Of a stretch of DNA of 64,000 nt, positions 47,408-59,142 are shown piece after piece. Below the pieces are notes generated by a model. That model was not told the origin of the DNA. It saw nothing but the letters and a program-made list of their open reading frames with translations, and did no database searches. Both the position numbers and the translations under genes were made by a program. How positions within the stretch are numbered: position 1 is the stretch's first letter; every line of letters begins with the position of its first letter. The DNA is from Phascolomyces articulosus. Its lineage: Eukaryota > Mucoromycota > Mucoromycetes > Mucorales > Lichtheimiaceae. The stretch lies in contig JAIXMP010000014.1 of the NCBI GenBank assembly GCA_025677815.1, positions 62,001-126,000 on the forward strand. The letters are read 5' to 3'.

Positions 47408-50071
47408 ATGGATATAATATCGGATGATGCTTTAACAAGTCTTCATAGCAAGGATAAATTTCTTCCATTTGCAAGTGCTGTGACAGCCGCTGCTTTAACT
47501 GCTTATGCATTTTATCGTCGTTATTACCAAGATTCATTAAATCATGTTCCAGCTGGACTAAGAGGCATTCCATCTCCTAGTGCAACTCTTCCTTATGCTG
47601 GTAATGAATCATAGTCGTTGATTCTATCATCTTCATTATGATCAAATTATTAAATGGGTATGTGCACAATTTTTAACAAGATCTATAATAAAATGGTCTG
47701 TAGGACATTTGTTTTCTTTGGGAAATCAACCGGTCATTCAACTTATGCAGTGGCATCAAGAATTAGGTTTGTCTGTCGTGTTTATATATAAAATATACAC
47801 CTCCCTTTCTTTTCTTTTCACTATTCACTTTGTCGATGATGAGAATGAGATAGGATGGTCTATAGAACAAAAAGGAGAGAGAAAAAGAGACTAAAAGGAG
47901 TAAAAAAAACCTTCTATTGGCCACTTTATATATACAGGACCCGTGATTCGGATTCAAATGGGTGTCAAGACATGGTTAATGATAAGTGATCCTCATATTG
48001 CTCAAGAACTGCTTGTGACCAATGCAAATTCAACATCAGGTAGACCTTTTTCTACCTTAACAACAAAGTATCGTAGTATGAATGGAAGGTAAATAGTAAC
48101 AAAATAGCGAGTGGTATAGAAATAATAATGATTTAAGAATTTGGATCTTGACAACATTCTTTTTTCAGGGGGTTGATTTCCTCGGGTCCAACCAAATCGT
48201 GGCGCCAGGTGCGCACCGTGGGTAAGGAGTAAACTAAGCATATAACTATCTCCATAATATAATACTTTATTTTCTAACTAACACATATATATAAATCTAC
48301 AGCTAATGCCATCCTTGGACCTAAAAAATTAAACGATGAACGATTTGTTGAATTATTGGATGATCAAGTCGACCGTTTAGTAGATACATTAGCTCATGGT
48401 GATAATGTTAATCCAGCAGATCCCATTTTCCGGATGGCCTTGAATTTTGTTTTAATTACTTGCTTTGGCAAAAGCACAAGTAGTATCCCTCTCCATGACG
48501 ATGAAGAGGAAGAAGAAGGTGCTGATGATACGAAAAGTATTAAGAGTATGAAAAGCACCAAAAGCACCAAAAGTACCAAAAGCACAAGGAGTATGAAAAG
48601 TACGAGAAGCGTCAAAGTACATCAAGGATCCAAAGAAGAAATTGAAAAGAAAAAAAAAGAAGAAGATGCATTGTATTTAGAACTTTCAGCTGTGCTGAAA
48701 CGTGCCAATTCATTTACTGGTATTCGTAACAATTTTACCACTTATTTACCTGCCTTTTCATTTTTGGATGCGGCGTTTTTAAAGACAGAAGATCATTACA
48801 AGGAGTTTATTGAAAAGGAACGCAATCCTCTTTATAAAAGATTGATCAAGGAGACTCTGGAGACTGGGGAAGAGTGTGTTGTCAAATCTTTGACTGATAT
48901 GAAAGAGATGGGACAATTGGATGATGATGACATTTTGGTTACCGCAGGTAATTATTATTCCTTCAAAAAGAGACTAATATTATTTATGATGCATAGTTAA
49001 CATGAAACTCATTCATATTTGTATATATGCGATAGCCGATCTTGTTACAGCAGGCACTGAAACCATGGCAGCCACTCTTCTCTGGTTATTCGCTATATTA
49101 TCAACACAACGTGAAGCTCAAGAAAGGATTCAAGAAGAATTGGCCGATTTTATTTCAGAATATCAACGTTTACCTGATTTCTCAGAAAGAAATGCTTTTC
49201 CCTATTTGGTGGCTGTACAAAAAGAATGTCTTCGATTTAGACCTACGACTCCTTTTGGTGAATCTCATGAAGTGGAAGAGGATGGTAAACAAGTTATAAA
49301 TGGGGAAAAGGATAACGGTTGGATTTATATCATAAGAGTATAGTACTAGTACTACGGTCCGATTATTATTACATATAGTTTACACAGTTTGGTTCATATA
49401 ATATATAGTTGCTTGGCGTGAACATGTCATTCCTGCTGGTACCACCATTGTTACCAACATGTATTCCATGCATACCGACCCATCCATTTATAAAAACCCT
49501 GAAGAATTCATTCCAGATCGATTCTTGGATCATACAGCTCCAATGGCTTCATCTGCCAATGCCAAAGTAGAACAACGTGACCACTTTAATTTTGGATGGG
49601 GAAGGTAAATACTTTTTTTCTTGGAGGGAATACTCGATGTTGCAATCGGAAAAATAACTCATATTTATCCTCTACTGTAGACGTGTCTGTCCTGGAGCCC
49701 ATTTGGCAGAAGCTCAGATGTTTAACGTGATTGTAAGAGTATTAGCCAATTGCTCTATTGAACCAGCAAGAGATGAACAAGGAGATCTTGTTTCAATTGA
49801 TATCGATGATGTGCTTTCGAATGGAAATGTGGTGACACCGGGAGAATATAAAGTGCAATTTGTACGTCATGATCATGATGATGACCTTGAAGATGATGAA
49901 GAAGAGGATGACGACGAGGATGATGAAGAAGAGGATGAGGAAGAAGAGGATTCAGATGAGGACGATGATGATAGTGATAGTGACGATGATGACGATAGTG
50001 AATATGATGATGAATCTTCTGTTCAAGCATCCAATACACAAGATGAACTGGATTCCGATGATGATTTATAA
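47408..50071 (+). CDS. Cytochrome P450, gene B, with KST-repeat insert and acidic tail
   Basis: Heme-thiolate monooxygenase; substrate unknown. Exons are 47408..47600, 47704..47766, 47938..48088, 48169..48221, 48303..48947, 49036..49284, 49409..49604 and 49681..50071; the protein is 646 residues, about 120 longer than genes A and C. It has an N-terminal anchor, I-helix VTAGTETMAATLL, K-helix ECLR, PDRF in place of PERF, and heme loop FGWGRRVCPGAHLAEAQ. Two additions are unusual: a basic insert (KSMKSTKSTKSTKSTRSMKS, 48530-48622, preceded by an acidic HDDEEEEEG stretch) between the C/D-helix region and the F-helix region, and a C-terminal run of about 60 mostly Asp/Glu residues (49868-50065). 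One intron splits the I-helix, unlike A and C. The catalytic core looks complete. Confidence 0.92.
48530..48622 (+). repeat. 9-bp coding repeat (Lys-Ser-Thr units)
   Basis: Imperfect repeats of AAAAGCACC and variants, giving KST/KSM/RST triplets inside P450 gene B. Confidence 0.85.
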
Positions 50072-50448
50072 AAAAAAAGGAACAATGTTATACATTATAT
50101 ATATTTACTTTTCTTTTTCCCCTGAAAATCATCCCGTTATATAATTAGCATAAAAAATTAGCATCAATGAAACATATATAATTATAAATACTTCATAGTA
50201 GTAATAATAAACGATAGCAACGGATATATAATACTATCATAAACAATGGACTCCTGTTGTCATTAAATAAATACTACTACGTAGTTTAATTTAATATATA
50301 TTATATATTTATCGTAAAAAAAAAAACGAAATAAAAAAAGGATATTGGGGATATAAAGTGAAGGATAAAAATGCGTTGGCAATTAACGGTGTAGTATAAT
50401 ATATAAAATTATATAATAATGGTTGACACAAATAGTATGATGGTAAGT
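50072..50448. other. Convergent intergenic region, P450 genes B and C
   Basis: Both genes end here. AT-rich, no gene or defined terminator recognised. Confidence 0.4.
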
Positions 50449-52665
50449 TTACAAAACGCGTGGTACAAATCGTACTTGATGCTCAACAGGAGTGACAACG
50501 ACACCACCGGCTTTGACATCCTCAATGTTGGGATATTCAGGATTGCCTTGAGCATCGAATGTTGGTTCAATCGTACTTTTGGCAAATACAGAGACAAAGA
50601 CATTGAAAAGTTCAACTTCGGCCTACATATATAAATAATTATTCCCAATTTAAGTTAACATATGTTTTTATATAATCCAAACATTTATAACTTAAACATC
50701 ATAAGTTACTTACCAAATGAGTACCAGGGCAAAGTCGTCTGCATATTTAAATATATAAAAAAAATGTGATTATTAGTAAAAAAAAAGTTGTTACTTAAGA
50801 CGCATGATAATATATATAAGATTTTTACCTTCCCCAACCGAAGTTGTAATGATCTCGGTTCTCTAAAGGACCATTGGCAGCAGCATACATGCTCTTGGTA
50901 TTTGACATAAATCGTTCAGGATCAAATTTGTCTGGATTGGGGAATACAGCTGGATTTCTGTGCATAGAGTACATAGAAGAAATAATGGTCGAATCCTTTG
51001 GAATGTAATATCCACGATATTCAACTAATATAAATTATTAAGAATTCATTTATATATGAAAGCATGGCGTCAGCTACTACTTCTATTCAAAAGACAAAAA
51101 GTAATAGTTATATTCCTTACATGCTTCTGTGCTAACGTGTGGCACACCAAAATTGGTGGTAGTACGATATCGCATACATTCCTTTTGTACCGAAATCGTA
51201 TAAGGAAGTTGATCTCGATCTTCATAACGTGGTAATCGCCCTTCCTTGGCCATAAATGTATCAATTTCCGATTGCATCTTCCTTTGAATTTCAGGATATC
51301 GCACCAAAATAGCAAATGCCCAAGTCAGCGACACAGCTGTGGTATCACTGCCAGCAACAATCATATCCGACAATATAATGGTGACATCCAATTCATCCAA
51401 CTCATGTTTTTCCTTCATCATATCAATGGTCTTTACAAGGCAATCATTTTGACTCTTTCTGGCACGATCAATCAAGACAGCTAAAGGTTTATCACGGAAT
51501 TCTTTGACAAAGCCTCGTAATTTTCTACGTCTTCCACTGATGACATCGATCCATCCTAATTTGGGGAAAAAGGCACCTGTATCACCCATAATACCAGCAT
51601 AGGTTAAGGTACGTTCGGCAAGATCGACGAGAGTACGGAACATAGGGTCGTCAGTGGAAGGGAAACGTTCACCAAAGGCGGTTAATGTAATGATGTTCAT
51701 CGTGGCTAATTGAAGTGTTTTTAATGGATTAATGCTGCCGTTGGTTTCAGTGACTCTGATCAATGCATCGGCTGCTGTTCTGGTTTCCTTGATAATCACA
51801 TCGTCAAATTGATCTACAAACTTGGGTGCAAGAATATCAAGGGCTGTATATTGTTGTATTCGGGAAGGTTAGCCTTTTCCTGAGTAAACATTGACGAAAC
51901 AGGTAAATTCTATTTACCGAGAGTACGTGAATTTTTCCATTTTTTGCCGGCCTTGGCAATAACAACACCTCTACATATAGATAATAGTCATTAGCATATC
52001 GTTGTCAATAATAAAAATAAGCATTTGATTATTATCCATGTAAAATCGTCGTCATTTATATACCTTCCACCAGCACCATAAATATTATGACTGAATGTAT
52101 GTGCTGCGCGAGAAGAAGTAAATGCACCTCGTTGAACAAATATCTCATGCGCAATCTGTGGGTCATTAATCATAATAATTTGGCGTGCCCCAAAATAAAC
52201 TTTAAAGAAGGGTCCGTCTATCGCATGTCGCATTATTGTTGTTAGTAGTGAACCTGTAGTTTATATTTATTTTTCCATCACTTACCAATGGACTCATGCC
52301 ATTTTTGAAGTTGTAAAACAGGGCGCTTTCCCAACGTAAGTAAATGGCCTAATTATAAAACCAAATATTTATGTCTCAATTAGAAACAATCATTGTTGTC
52401 TTTGTTATTGTTGTTCTTTTTCCCTATGCAACATCGCCCTCATAGATAAGATAGAATCCTACTATTTACCGAACAAGAATTGGCGACCAGGAGCAATAGG
52501 AACAGGCTTTAATCCTTTAGGAACTTCATCTTCCTTTGGAGTGGCTGTTGTCTTTTTATACGCATAAAGTACTACAAAAACGGCGGCTGTGATGCTAGCA
52601 ATCGTTGGTAATTTTTCACGATCGAATTTTGGTAAATAGGTAACCATTTGATCCATTTTGTCCAT
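50449..52665 (-). CDS. Cytochrome P450, gene C
   Basis: Heme-thiolate monooxygenase; substrate unknown. Eight exons: 52665..52470, 52348..52286, 52217..52064, 51970..51918, 51843..51121, 51024..50829, 50738..50714 and 50622..50449; the protein is 527 residues. It has an N-terminal anchor (ASITAAVFVVLYAYKK), I-helix MIVAGSDTTAVSLTW, K-helix ECMR in SVQKECMRYRTT, PERF in DPERFM, and heme loop FGWGRRLCPGTHL on a 25-nt exon. Exon lengths 63, 154, 53 and 25 nearly repeat those of gene A (63, 151, 53, 25). It lacks the extra intron that gene A has before MNGIHMNP. All phases agree. Confidence 0.93.
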
Positions 52666-54000
52666 TTTTCCTCCTTCAAAAAAATAATAATAATATAATC
52701 ACACAAAAATTAAATAGAAAGAAGGAAAGAAAGGGAAAAGGGAAACTAAAATTCTTATCTTCCGAGCAAGTATTTATTGTCGGCTCATCCATTCTTTTTT
52801 TTTTTTTTTTTTACCATGATAAAGAGTTTTTAAGCTCAGTGTTTGTGTAATGTTCTGATGGAAAACGAGGTCAATTGAAATATGTAAAGAAAGAATGCAC
52901 AGACCTTCTTCACCATGGCTGGATTATGATGAAATTACAATTGTTTTATTGTTTTATAAATTTAATGATGATCCCAACCATCATTCTTTAGAATTCTGGT
53001 CCCTAGCCGACCCTTTATTTATATATTGAGATGTTATTGTTTTTACCTCATCTTCTGTAAAATAATTGGTAACACCGTCATCTCTAATTTGCGTTACAAT
53101 AAGATCGTGATACAAAAGACCAAGATTACTTGGGTAAATACTTTAAAAATAAATACCTGCAGCAGTATAGTTTCATTTTGTACCGCGCCCCACACTACTA
53201 CACATAAATAACCAACGTTAAAGATATGACAAGATGAGAGTTTTAAACAACTATTCATTGTTTTTTTTTAAAAAAAAATTATTGCAGGATGATACCACAA
53301 TGATACTTGAAGTAGTGTATGTAATGAGAACTTGATGCATTACTGCTACTCACCCCATCAAATAAGGATTAAAGTACAGTCCTCTTTTTTCAAATGTATC
53401 CGAAAAAACCATGTTACCATGTGTTACTGTTGAATCTGCATGCCTATTACTTGCATAATATATTGTGGTATCTTAGCATTCATTTTTGACTAATACAAAT
53501 ATTAAACCACGTATATTCCGTTTACCTTCTCTTTCATCTGTCTTAATGAATAGTATAAAGTTGACAATCACTTCAAGAGATAGACTATGTAATTTTAAGG
53601 AACAAGGAGTAGTATATATATATATATATATTTTTGAGAACATGAATAATACTATGGGTTGTATATATATTGGCCATGGCAATGAAAGTGATCATCTTAT
53701 TCTTGCAAATCCAGTTTTAAAGGCAACATTCGGGATAATAAAACACATGAAGCAAACAGACTGAATGTAGTACAAAAACTAACTGTAATATTCTACATAC
53801 CATCCACCATCTTTATACTTTGATTGCTTTTTCTCTTTTCACAGATTAGACATTTTATTGAAAGTGGTAGGTTTGGCCTATAGTTACTATATACATGCGC
53901 ATTCCACTATCAATCACCTTTGATAGCTTGTTTTTTTATTAGTTTCATATATTGTTAAGCGTGAAGCGCTTTGTTTTGCTTTTCAAATAATTTCTTCTTT
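52666..54000. other. Intergenic
   Basis: Promoter side of P450 gene C, then AT-rich DNA with a T9A9 palindrome (53261-53278) and an (AT)n run at 53612-53631. Open frames here are not called. Confidence 0.35.
53261..53278. repeat. T(9)A(9) palindrome
   Basis: Perfect T-run/A-run palindrome in the intergenic region upstream of P450 gene C. Confidence 0.85.
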
Positions 54001-54004
54001 TGAC

Positions 54005-54045
54005 GCGTTGACACGTCAACGCATCATTCGACCCATGGGTTGAAT
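54005..54045. promoter_or_regulatory. Two adjacent inverted repeats
   Basis: GCGTTGAC-ac-GTCAACGC (54005-54022) has perfect 8-bp arms. Three bases later comes ATTCGACCCATGGGTTGAAT (54026-54045), a 20-bp palindrome with one mismatched pair. They end 33 bases before the ATG of the decayed gene at 54079. They could be operator-like sites or remains of a mobile-element end. Confidence 0.5.
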
Positions 54046-54078
54046 CGAACCTGATCGAAATAGCAATCCTTCATTAAA

Positions 54079-56220
54079 ATGGCACCTCGTCACGCACATG
54101 TAAGTGCTGTATCCACTTTTGCAAAGCTCTAGAAATTTACATGAATAGGCGGATTTACTAACGGTCCATATTTATATTATTTTAACTGAATAGATAGATA
54201 GATATGTATGCTAAAAACTTGTGTTTATATAAAATATATATAGATAGTTTGGTGCAATTCTTTGAAAGAATAATGTTAGCTATAGCTTATTCTTGAAGGA
54301 TTAGACAATCTGTGCTCATCATATTAGTTATCCAAAACTCTTGACTGAATTTATGATTGTAGTTTGTTTAGGGAATCAAAATATACTAAGATGATGTTTC
54401 TTATTATACAGAATCAACAACATACCGCAAAGCGGCCATGGGAAGAAGCAGCTTATATCAGCATTGATTTTTTGCCAATATGTTTACAGTAAATGATGCT
54501 CAAGTCAAGATACAATCACTCAGTTCGCAACCTATTTATACTGGTAAGCTATACAAGAGCTATGGTTACAATGATATATTATGAATGAAGATGATGGATA
54601 ATACATATCCAATAGTATATAATGGAACCTACCCAAAAGCTTTTACGTCCCTAGAAACAGAGTATATTGTCTTTACAAAAAAAATCGTCACCACTTTGTA
54701 AAACGGTAACTCTACTTTTCAATTTTGATCATGATATCTTACAAAGGATTTTTTTTTGATTCTATTAAATATTCAATTGTAGATAAAAGTAGGAATGGTT
54801 ATAGGTCGACCAAACCTATATAAAAAAAATGAAAAGGCATGGATCGATCCTTCTCAAGATGGAAAAACCAGGTGGTTCATGTTGATATAAAGCTGTTTTT
54901 TTATGATATTAATCGCCTCAAGTTTAGGGTGGTCTATCAAAATAGTCATAATCATATTTTTCCTTATTGGCGTCTCCTCCATTTTTTTTTCTTTTTCACT
55001 CGTTATTCATAAAATTGTATTGGCCCCTCAAAAGTATGAATATGACATAAATAACTCAAAAATTCATATTCAAATACTCGTGTTTATAAATCAATAAATA
55101 GTTTGAGTGCCTATAGTTTTACTATTATTTTCGGACTGTCCTATCAATGCCTAAAATGGCGGCGGAAAGGCTTACACAGATGAGGTATTTATTTATTTTT
55201 ACTGGTGAAAACAGTATATTATTTGAGGATCACATTAAAAAAACACCAAAATAATATTGGGTCAAGGATTGGAAACAAAAATTGGATATGCAAAAAAAAA
55301 ATCTCATCGAAACAAGAAACAAATAGCAACAACTAATTCGAGAATTTGGTGTGGATATACGACCTAGATTGCCACAAGGAGATACAAGGTCAGTTTTTTT
55401 TTCTGCTATTGATATCGAAAAAAAAAACCAACAACACAACTGCAAGAGCATGTGCCATTGATACAATGTAGCAAATCCTTTAGGGTATGGTGCCTCCATA
55501 TCATGCACTACTTGCGTATGATACATACTAATCATGGATCAGCTTCGACTATTCTTTGACATAGAAGTGATAATAACAGCAAAGCATCAGAAATAATATC
55601 ACTCACACACCCTGGGGTGCATAATAACCAAATGATAGGCTCTCTACTTTCAATCATCTATCATTTACTAGGTACGATGATATGTACATTGTATATAATT
55701 TCTTCGATGGCTAAAATCAATGGAATATGAGACCAAGAATGAAGGAAACATTATTATCACCACTGCTTATGAACGTCATGACCATTTACGTTTTTTCGGC
55801 CGTCATAACCTTAGGTCATCAAAATTCATCATGATGACTGCTGCTAGTAAGTGTATAAAATAAAAGTCTCATTTACAAATAGCCAGAAAAAGACCCAAAA
55901 ATGTCAAAAGCAGCGACCACCAACTATCCATTTTTTATGAGTAGGAAGGTGGCACAACTTAAAGAGATACAAATTGACTGTGTCAGCTCCTCGTATGTAT
56001 TAGGAAAAGTAGTAGAGATTATAATTTTGGTTCCAGTATAATAATATATAGAGAAAAAAAATATATATAAAAGGATCTATTTTGATATATTTGTTCAGGA
56101 TGAAGAGTGTAAACGAACATGAAAATTTGCATAGAATTTATGAACAACAAAAAGCATCCATTAATGTATGAAATTTATGAATCAAACCGATTCATAATCT
56201 CCATCATACATTATTGTTCA
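54079..56220 (+). pseudogene. Decayed, unrecognised multi-exon gene
   Basis: Starts ATG GCA CCT CGT CAC GCA CAT at 54079-54099, followed by a perfect GTAAGT donor. The next exon begins after ACAG at 54412 (NQQHTAKRPWEEAAYISIDF). Further protein-like pieces follow in changing frames: NLPKSFYVPRNRVYCLYKKN (~54630-54705), VGMVIGRPNLYKKNEKAWID (~54790-54890), REFGVDIRPRLPQGDTR (~55337), VWCLHIMHYLRMIHTNHGSA (~55490), KSMEYETKNEGNIIITTAYE ending at another GTAAGT (~55715-55850), MSRKVAQLKEIQIDCVSSSY (~55937) and MKSVNEHENLHRIYEQQ (~56100). Stops and frame changes between pieces exclude an intact gene. Family unknown. Confidence 0.45.
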
Positions 56221-56362
56221 CTATATATTATTGGGAATGACGAGAAGATTATTTTTTGACAGGTAAAAAAAAAGTTCAGGATGAGCACTTCGGGTATTCA
56301 AAATATCCAACGCCTAAAAAAAACCCAAAAGAGAAGAAAAGCTTTCAAAAAAAAAAACCTCA

Positions 56363-57379
56363 ATGACAACTCAACTTTTATCGCGATGGAAACAATCAAA
56401 AATTAGTAGCCACTTGTGTCTCGATTTAAGATCTCCTCAAGCCTACCATATTCGCCATTTAGCTCCTTCCACCAATATTCCATGGCCTCAACTGTCATTA
56501 CGATGTGCCGAATTACCTCCCAAAAATATCCCCTTTGCCGTGATTGAACCTAGCGACGAAGCACCTCATACATGCAGTCAATGGTTGATCGATCATGGAT
56601 GGCAATGTCCATTTGTCTTTCGAGAAGACGATGATGTTTTTTGGACCGAAGCAGAACATTATGAAGAACCCACTACACCGAAGCCTTGGCTTTTGTTTAA
56701 ACCCTGTCCATTTCTAATGCAACATATGGAATGGATAGAAAAGGAAACACAACAACATAGGTGCCTTGATATTGGATGTGGATCAGGTCGTGATGTGGCA
56801 TGGTTATTATCGCGTCCACCTTTATGGAAAGTGTATGCGTTGGATTCACTCAAGGGGGCCGTGGAAAGAACACATACGTTGACGAAAAACATGGGAGTCC
56901 ATGATCGATTAATTCAATGTAGACAAGCAAAGGTCATGGCAGATGGAGGTTGGAAAACGTTTGATGAGAATACTTCACCCACTGAACAACAGCAACAACA
57001 GGGGAAGGAGAAAGGAGATAAGATTAAGGATTCAAAGGCAAAACGATTTTCACCAGGAATACCGAGTAATGAATTTTTCGAGAATAAATTGGGATGTTCA
57101 CAATTCGATCTTATTCTCACGATCCGTTTCTTGGTTCGACCATTATTGTCGCAGTTACCCAAACTGCTCGCTGTCGGAGGCTATTTGGTGATATCTCATT
57201 TTGTCGAAGATGGTATTCATACCTATGATCAACCACGAAAAGATCATCGTTTACAATTAGGTGAATTAGCAGCCTTGTATGGATCTATGAAGAATGTTCA
57301 AGTCGTAACGGATGTATTAGAGCAAATAGAAGATGGTAGACCTATTAATTCTGTCATAATAAAAAAGATAGCTCCTTAG
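56363..57379 (+). CDS. Rhodanese-like / SAM-dependent methyltransferase fusion
   Basis: Single-exon gene, 338 residues, starting MTTQLLSRWKQSKISSH. Residues ~15-95 look like a rhodanese-type domain (LCLDLRSPQAYHIRHLAPSTN, then IPWPQLSLR). The position where an active rhodanese carries its catalytic Cys reads FAVIEPSDEAP, so that domain is probably non-catalytic. Residues ~130-335 are a class I methyltransferase with the SAM-binding motif CLDIGCGSGRD, an acidic post-strand-2 residue in VYALDSLKGA, and the FDLILTIRFLVRPLLSQLPK strand. A charged Gln/Lys-rich loop (EQQQQQGKEKGDK) interrupts it. Bacterial TehB-like enzymes share the motif layout. Substrate unknown. No membrane segment or signal peptide. 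Confidence 0.85.
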   Translation: MTTQLLSRWKQSKISSHLCLDLRSPQAYHIRHLAPSTNIPWPQLSLRCAELPPKNIPFAVIEPSDEAPHTCSQWLIDHGWQCPFVFREDDDVFWTEAEHYEEPTTPKPWLLFKPCPFLMQHMEWIEKETQQHRCLDIGCGSGRDVAWLLSRPPLWKVYALDSLKGAVERTHTLTKNMGVHDRLIQCRQAKVMADGGWKTFDENTSPTEQQQQQGKEKGDKIKDSKAKRFSPGIPSNEFFENKLGCSQFDLILTIRFLVRPLLSQLPKLLAVGGYLVISHFVEDGIHTYDQPRKDHRLQLGELAALYGSMKNVQVVTDVLEQIEDGRPINSVIIKKIAP

Positions 57380-58752
57380 AAAAAATCAATGGCTCATATT
57401 GTTGACGTGGTCGGGGGTATAATTTAAAAAATGTGGGTTTGGCCTATTTGAGGCTATTTCTATTGTTGTCCCGTAAAAATTGCTATATTTTCCAGTTGAG
57501 GCGGGAGAAGAACAGTCCATCCACTGATGGGATTTTATTAGTAATTCATGCAAAAATAATATGCTGTGTGCCCCATTCAATCCAACCAAACGTTCGGAGC
57601 CTTTTCCCCCTTTGGTTTTCCATCATGTCAACTCCTTCTTCTTCTTTCTTGGGGAGTTGGGATTTCTCACGCTCAAACTACAGGAAACGTCATCTGTTAT
57701 ATATATCCATATAATTATATACTTATACGTAATGGGATCACAAAATCATACAAAAAAACAAGGGCTAGTACGACATCTAAATGGAAAATATATATAAAAT
57801 GATAGATTGATATCATTCCTAAAGATCGCATGAAACAATATCCGATCTTCCATTAAGTGGATTGTTTCTTCTTACGATCCTTTTTACGTTATTACTCGAT
57901 TATGTTGGGTTCTAAATGCAATTCGCTAATGCTTTAAACATCGAGAATATGAACTTTGTATAGATTCAGATTTATTATGATAAAACTATCAATTTGACTA
58001 TTGAGTGAGTATCCCATCTAACCAATTAATAGCATTCAAGAATATACATATTATATTTCATTTAAGATATCTTTTGATATATAATAAGATTGGGTGTGTG
58101 TGACACTAATGCACCTATCCCCGACCAGATCATATTGGTGCATAAAAAGATGAATATAGCCACATCATGGACTTTTTGTTTTAAAAAAAGTGTTTCAGTA
58201 ACAGAATCGTTGAATGCTTGATCCAAAAAGAAAAATACATGTATATAGTATATGAAATCTCGATCTTGTCAAAAAAAAAAGTTCAATCATTAACGAATCA
58301 TTGTTTAGAGAAGAAAAAATTATTCCCCTGTTTTTTACACCACGTTTGTTTTTCCAAACATTCTATGGATTGTCATAAATAAAATAAAATAAAATAAAAA
58401 AACGTGCGATAGACATGCCACAGCATAAGATTTTCCATGTTTAGATATGTGTGACAAATACAAAGTGAAAGACAGAATGATAATCAGCACGAAACTATCA
58501 ATTTACTCATATCCGTTGATGGTCATTAAGACATTCTAGAGGTCATCTCCCATCCGAATATACTACGAAATTAAATAAAATACTGGTAATATTCAAGTTG
58601 TTTATAAGTTGAATGATGGCTAATTCATCATGTCAAATGGAATATGATCATCATCATAATAAGTCATATCGTGTGAGAATAAATGTATAGATACTTCATT
58701 ATTTATTTATTTTGGCCCACTGTAAATAATATGTATATTAATTATTATAAAA
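57380..58752. other. Intergenic
   Basis: 3' flank of the methyltransferase gene, then AT-rich DNA. Nothing recognised. Confidence 0.35.
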
Positions 58753-58965
58753 TCAAAGGGGGGAAAAGAAAGGGAATAACGAGGAAAAAGTCGGTATTTT
58801 CCCCACTCTAGAACGATGATTGGATTTACCTATAAGTGAACGAAATATGCAAATTGTTATTACCATAAAGGGTCCAAGAATTCCAATAATAATAGAAATG
58901 GGATCCGGAACTTTAAAGAAGAACAAAGGGTGTATATTACAGTAATAAGCAGTGAGTAGTTTCAA
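58753..58965 (-). CDS. Possible small membrane protein or exon
   Basis: A minus-strand open frame contains one strong hydrophobic helix flanked by basic residues (VPDPISIIIGILGPFMVITI, then CIFRSLIGKSNHRSR). It is bounded upstream by a TTTAAAG acceptor-like site, and a GGTAAAT donor-like site follows RSLI. It may be an exon of a small membrane protein whose other exons I could not place, or a chance frame. No family recognised. Confidence 0.2.
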   Translation of the reverse strand: MKLLTAYYCNIHPLFFFKVPDPISIIIGILGPFMVITICIFRSLIGKSNHRSRVGKIPTFSSLFPFFSPL

Positions 58966-59142
58966 GGTTTAGTTCAAACGAGAGGAGGAGGGTATAATCA
59001 TTCACTGCGGAATATATAACATTATCGGACAAATGGTTAAGCGTTGTACCGGCATCGTTAATGATTGGCTAGCTGAATTCTAAGCGTCACATGAATAAGC
59101 ATTCTTTCCATTTCTGCGGGGGTTGCCAGAATTGAAATAAAA

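Noticed and set aside
49755..50039. His-rich minus-strand frame
   Set aside because: Complement of the GAT/GAA codons that encode the acidic tail of P450 gene B.
54030..54060. tRNA-like T-arm on the minus strand (GGTTCGATTC)
   Set aside because: No matching 5-bp T stem, acceptor stem or anticodon arm could be folded around it; the bases belong to the neighbouring inverted repeat.
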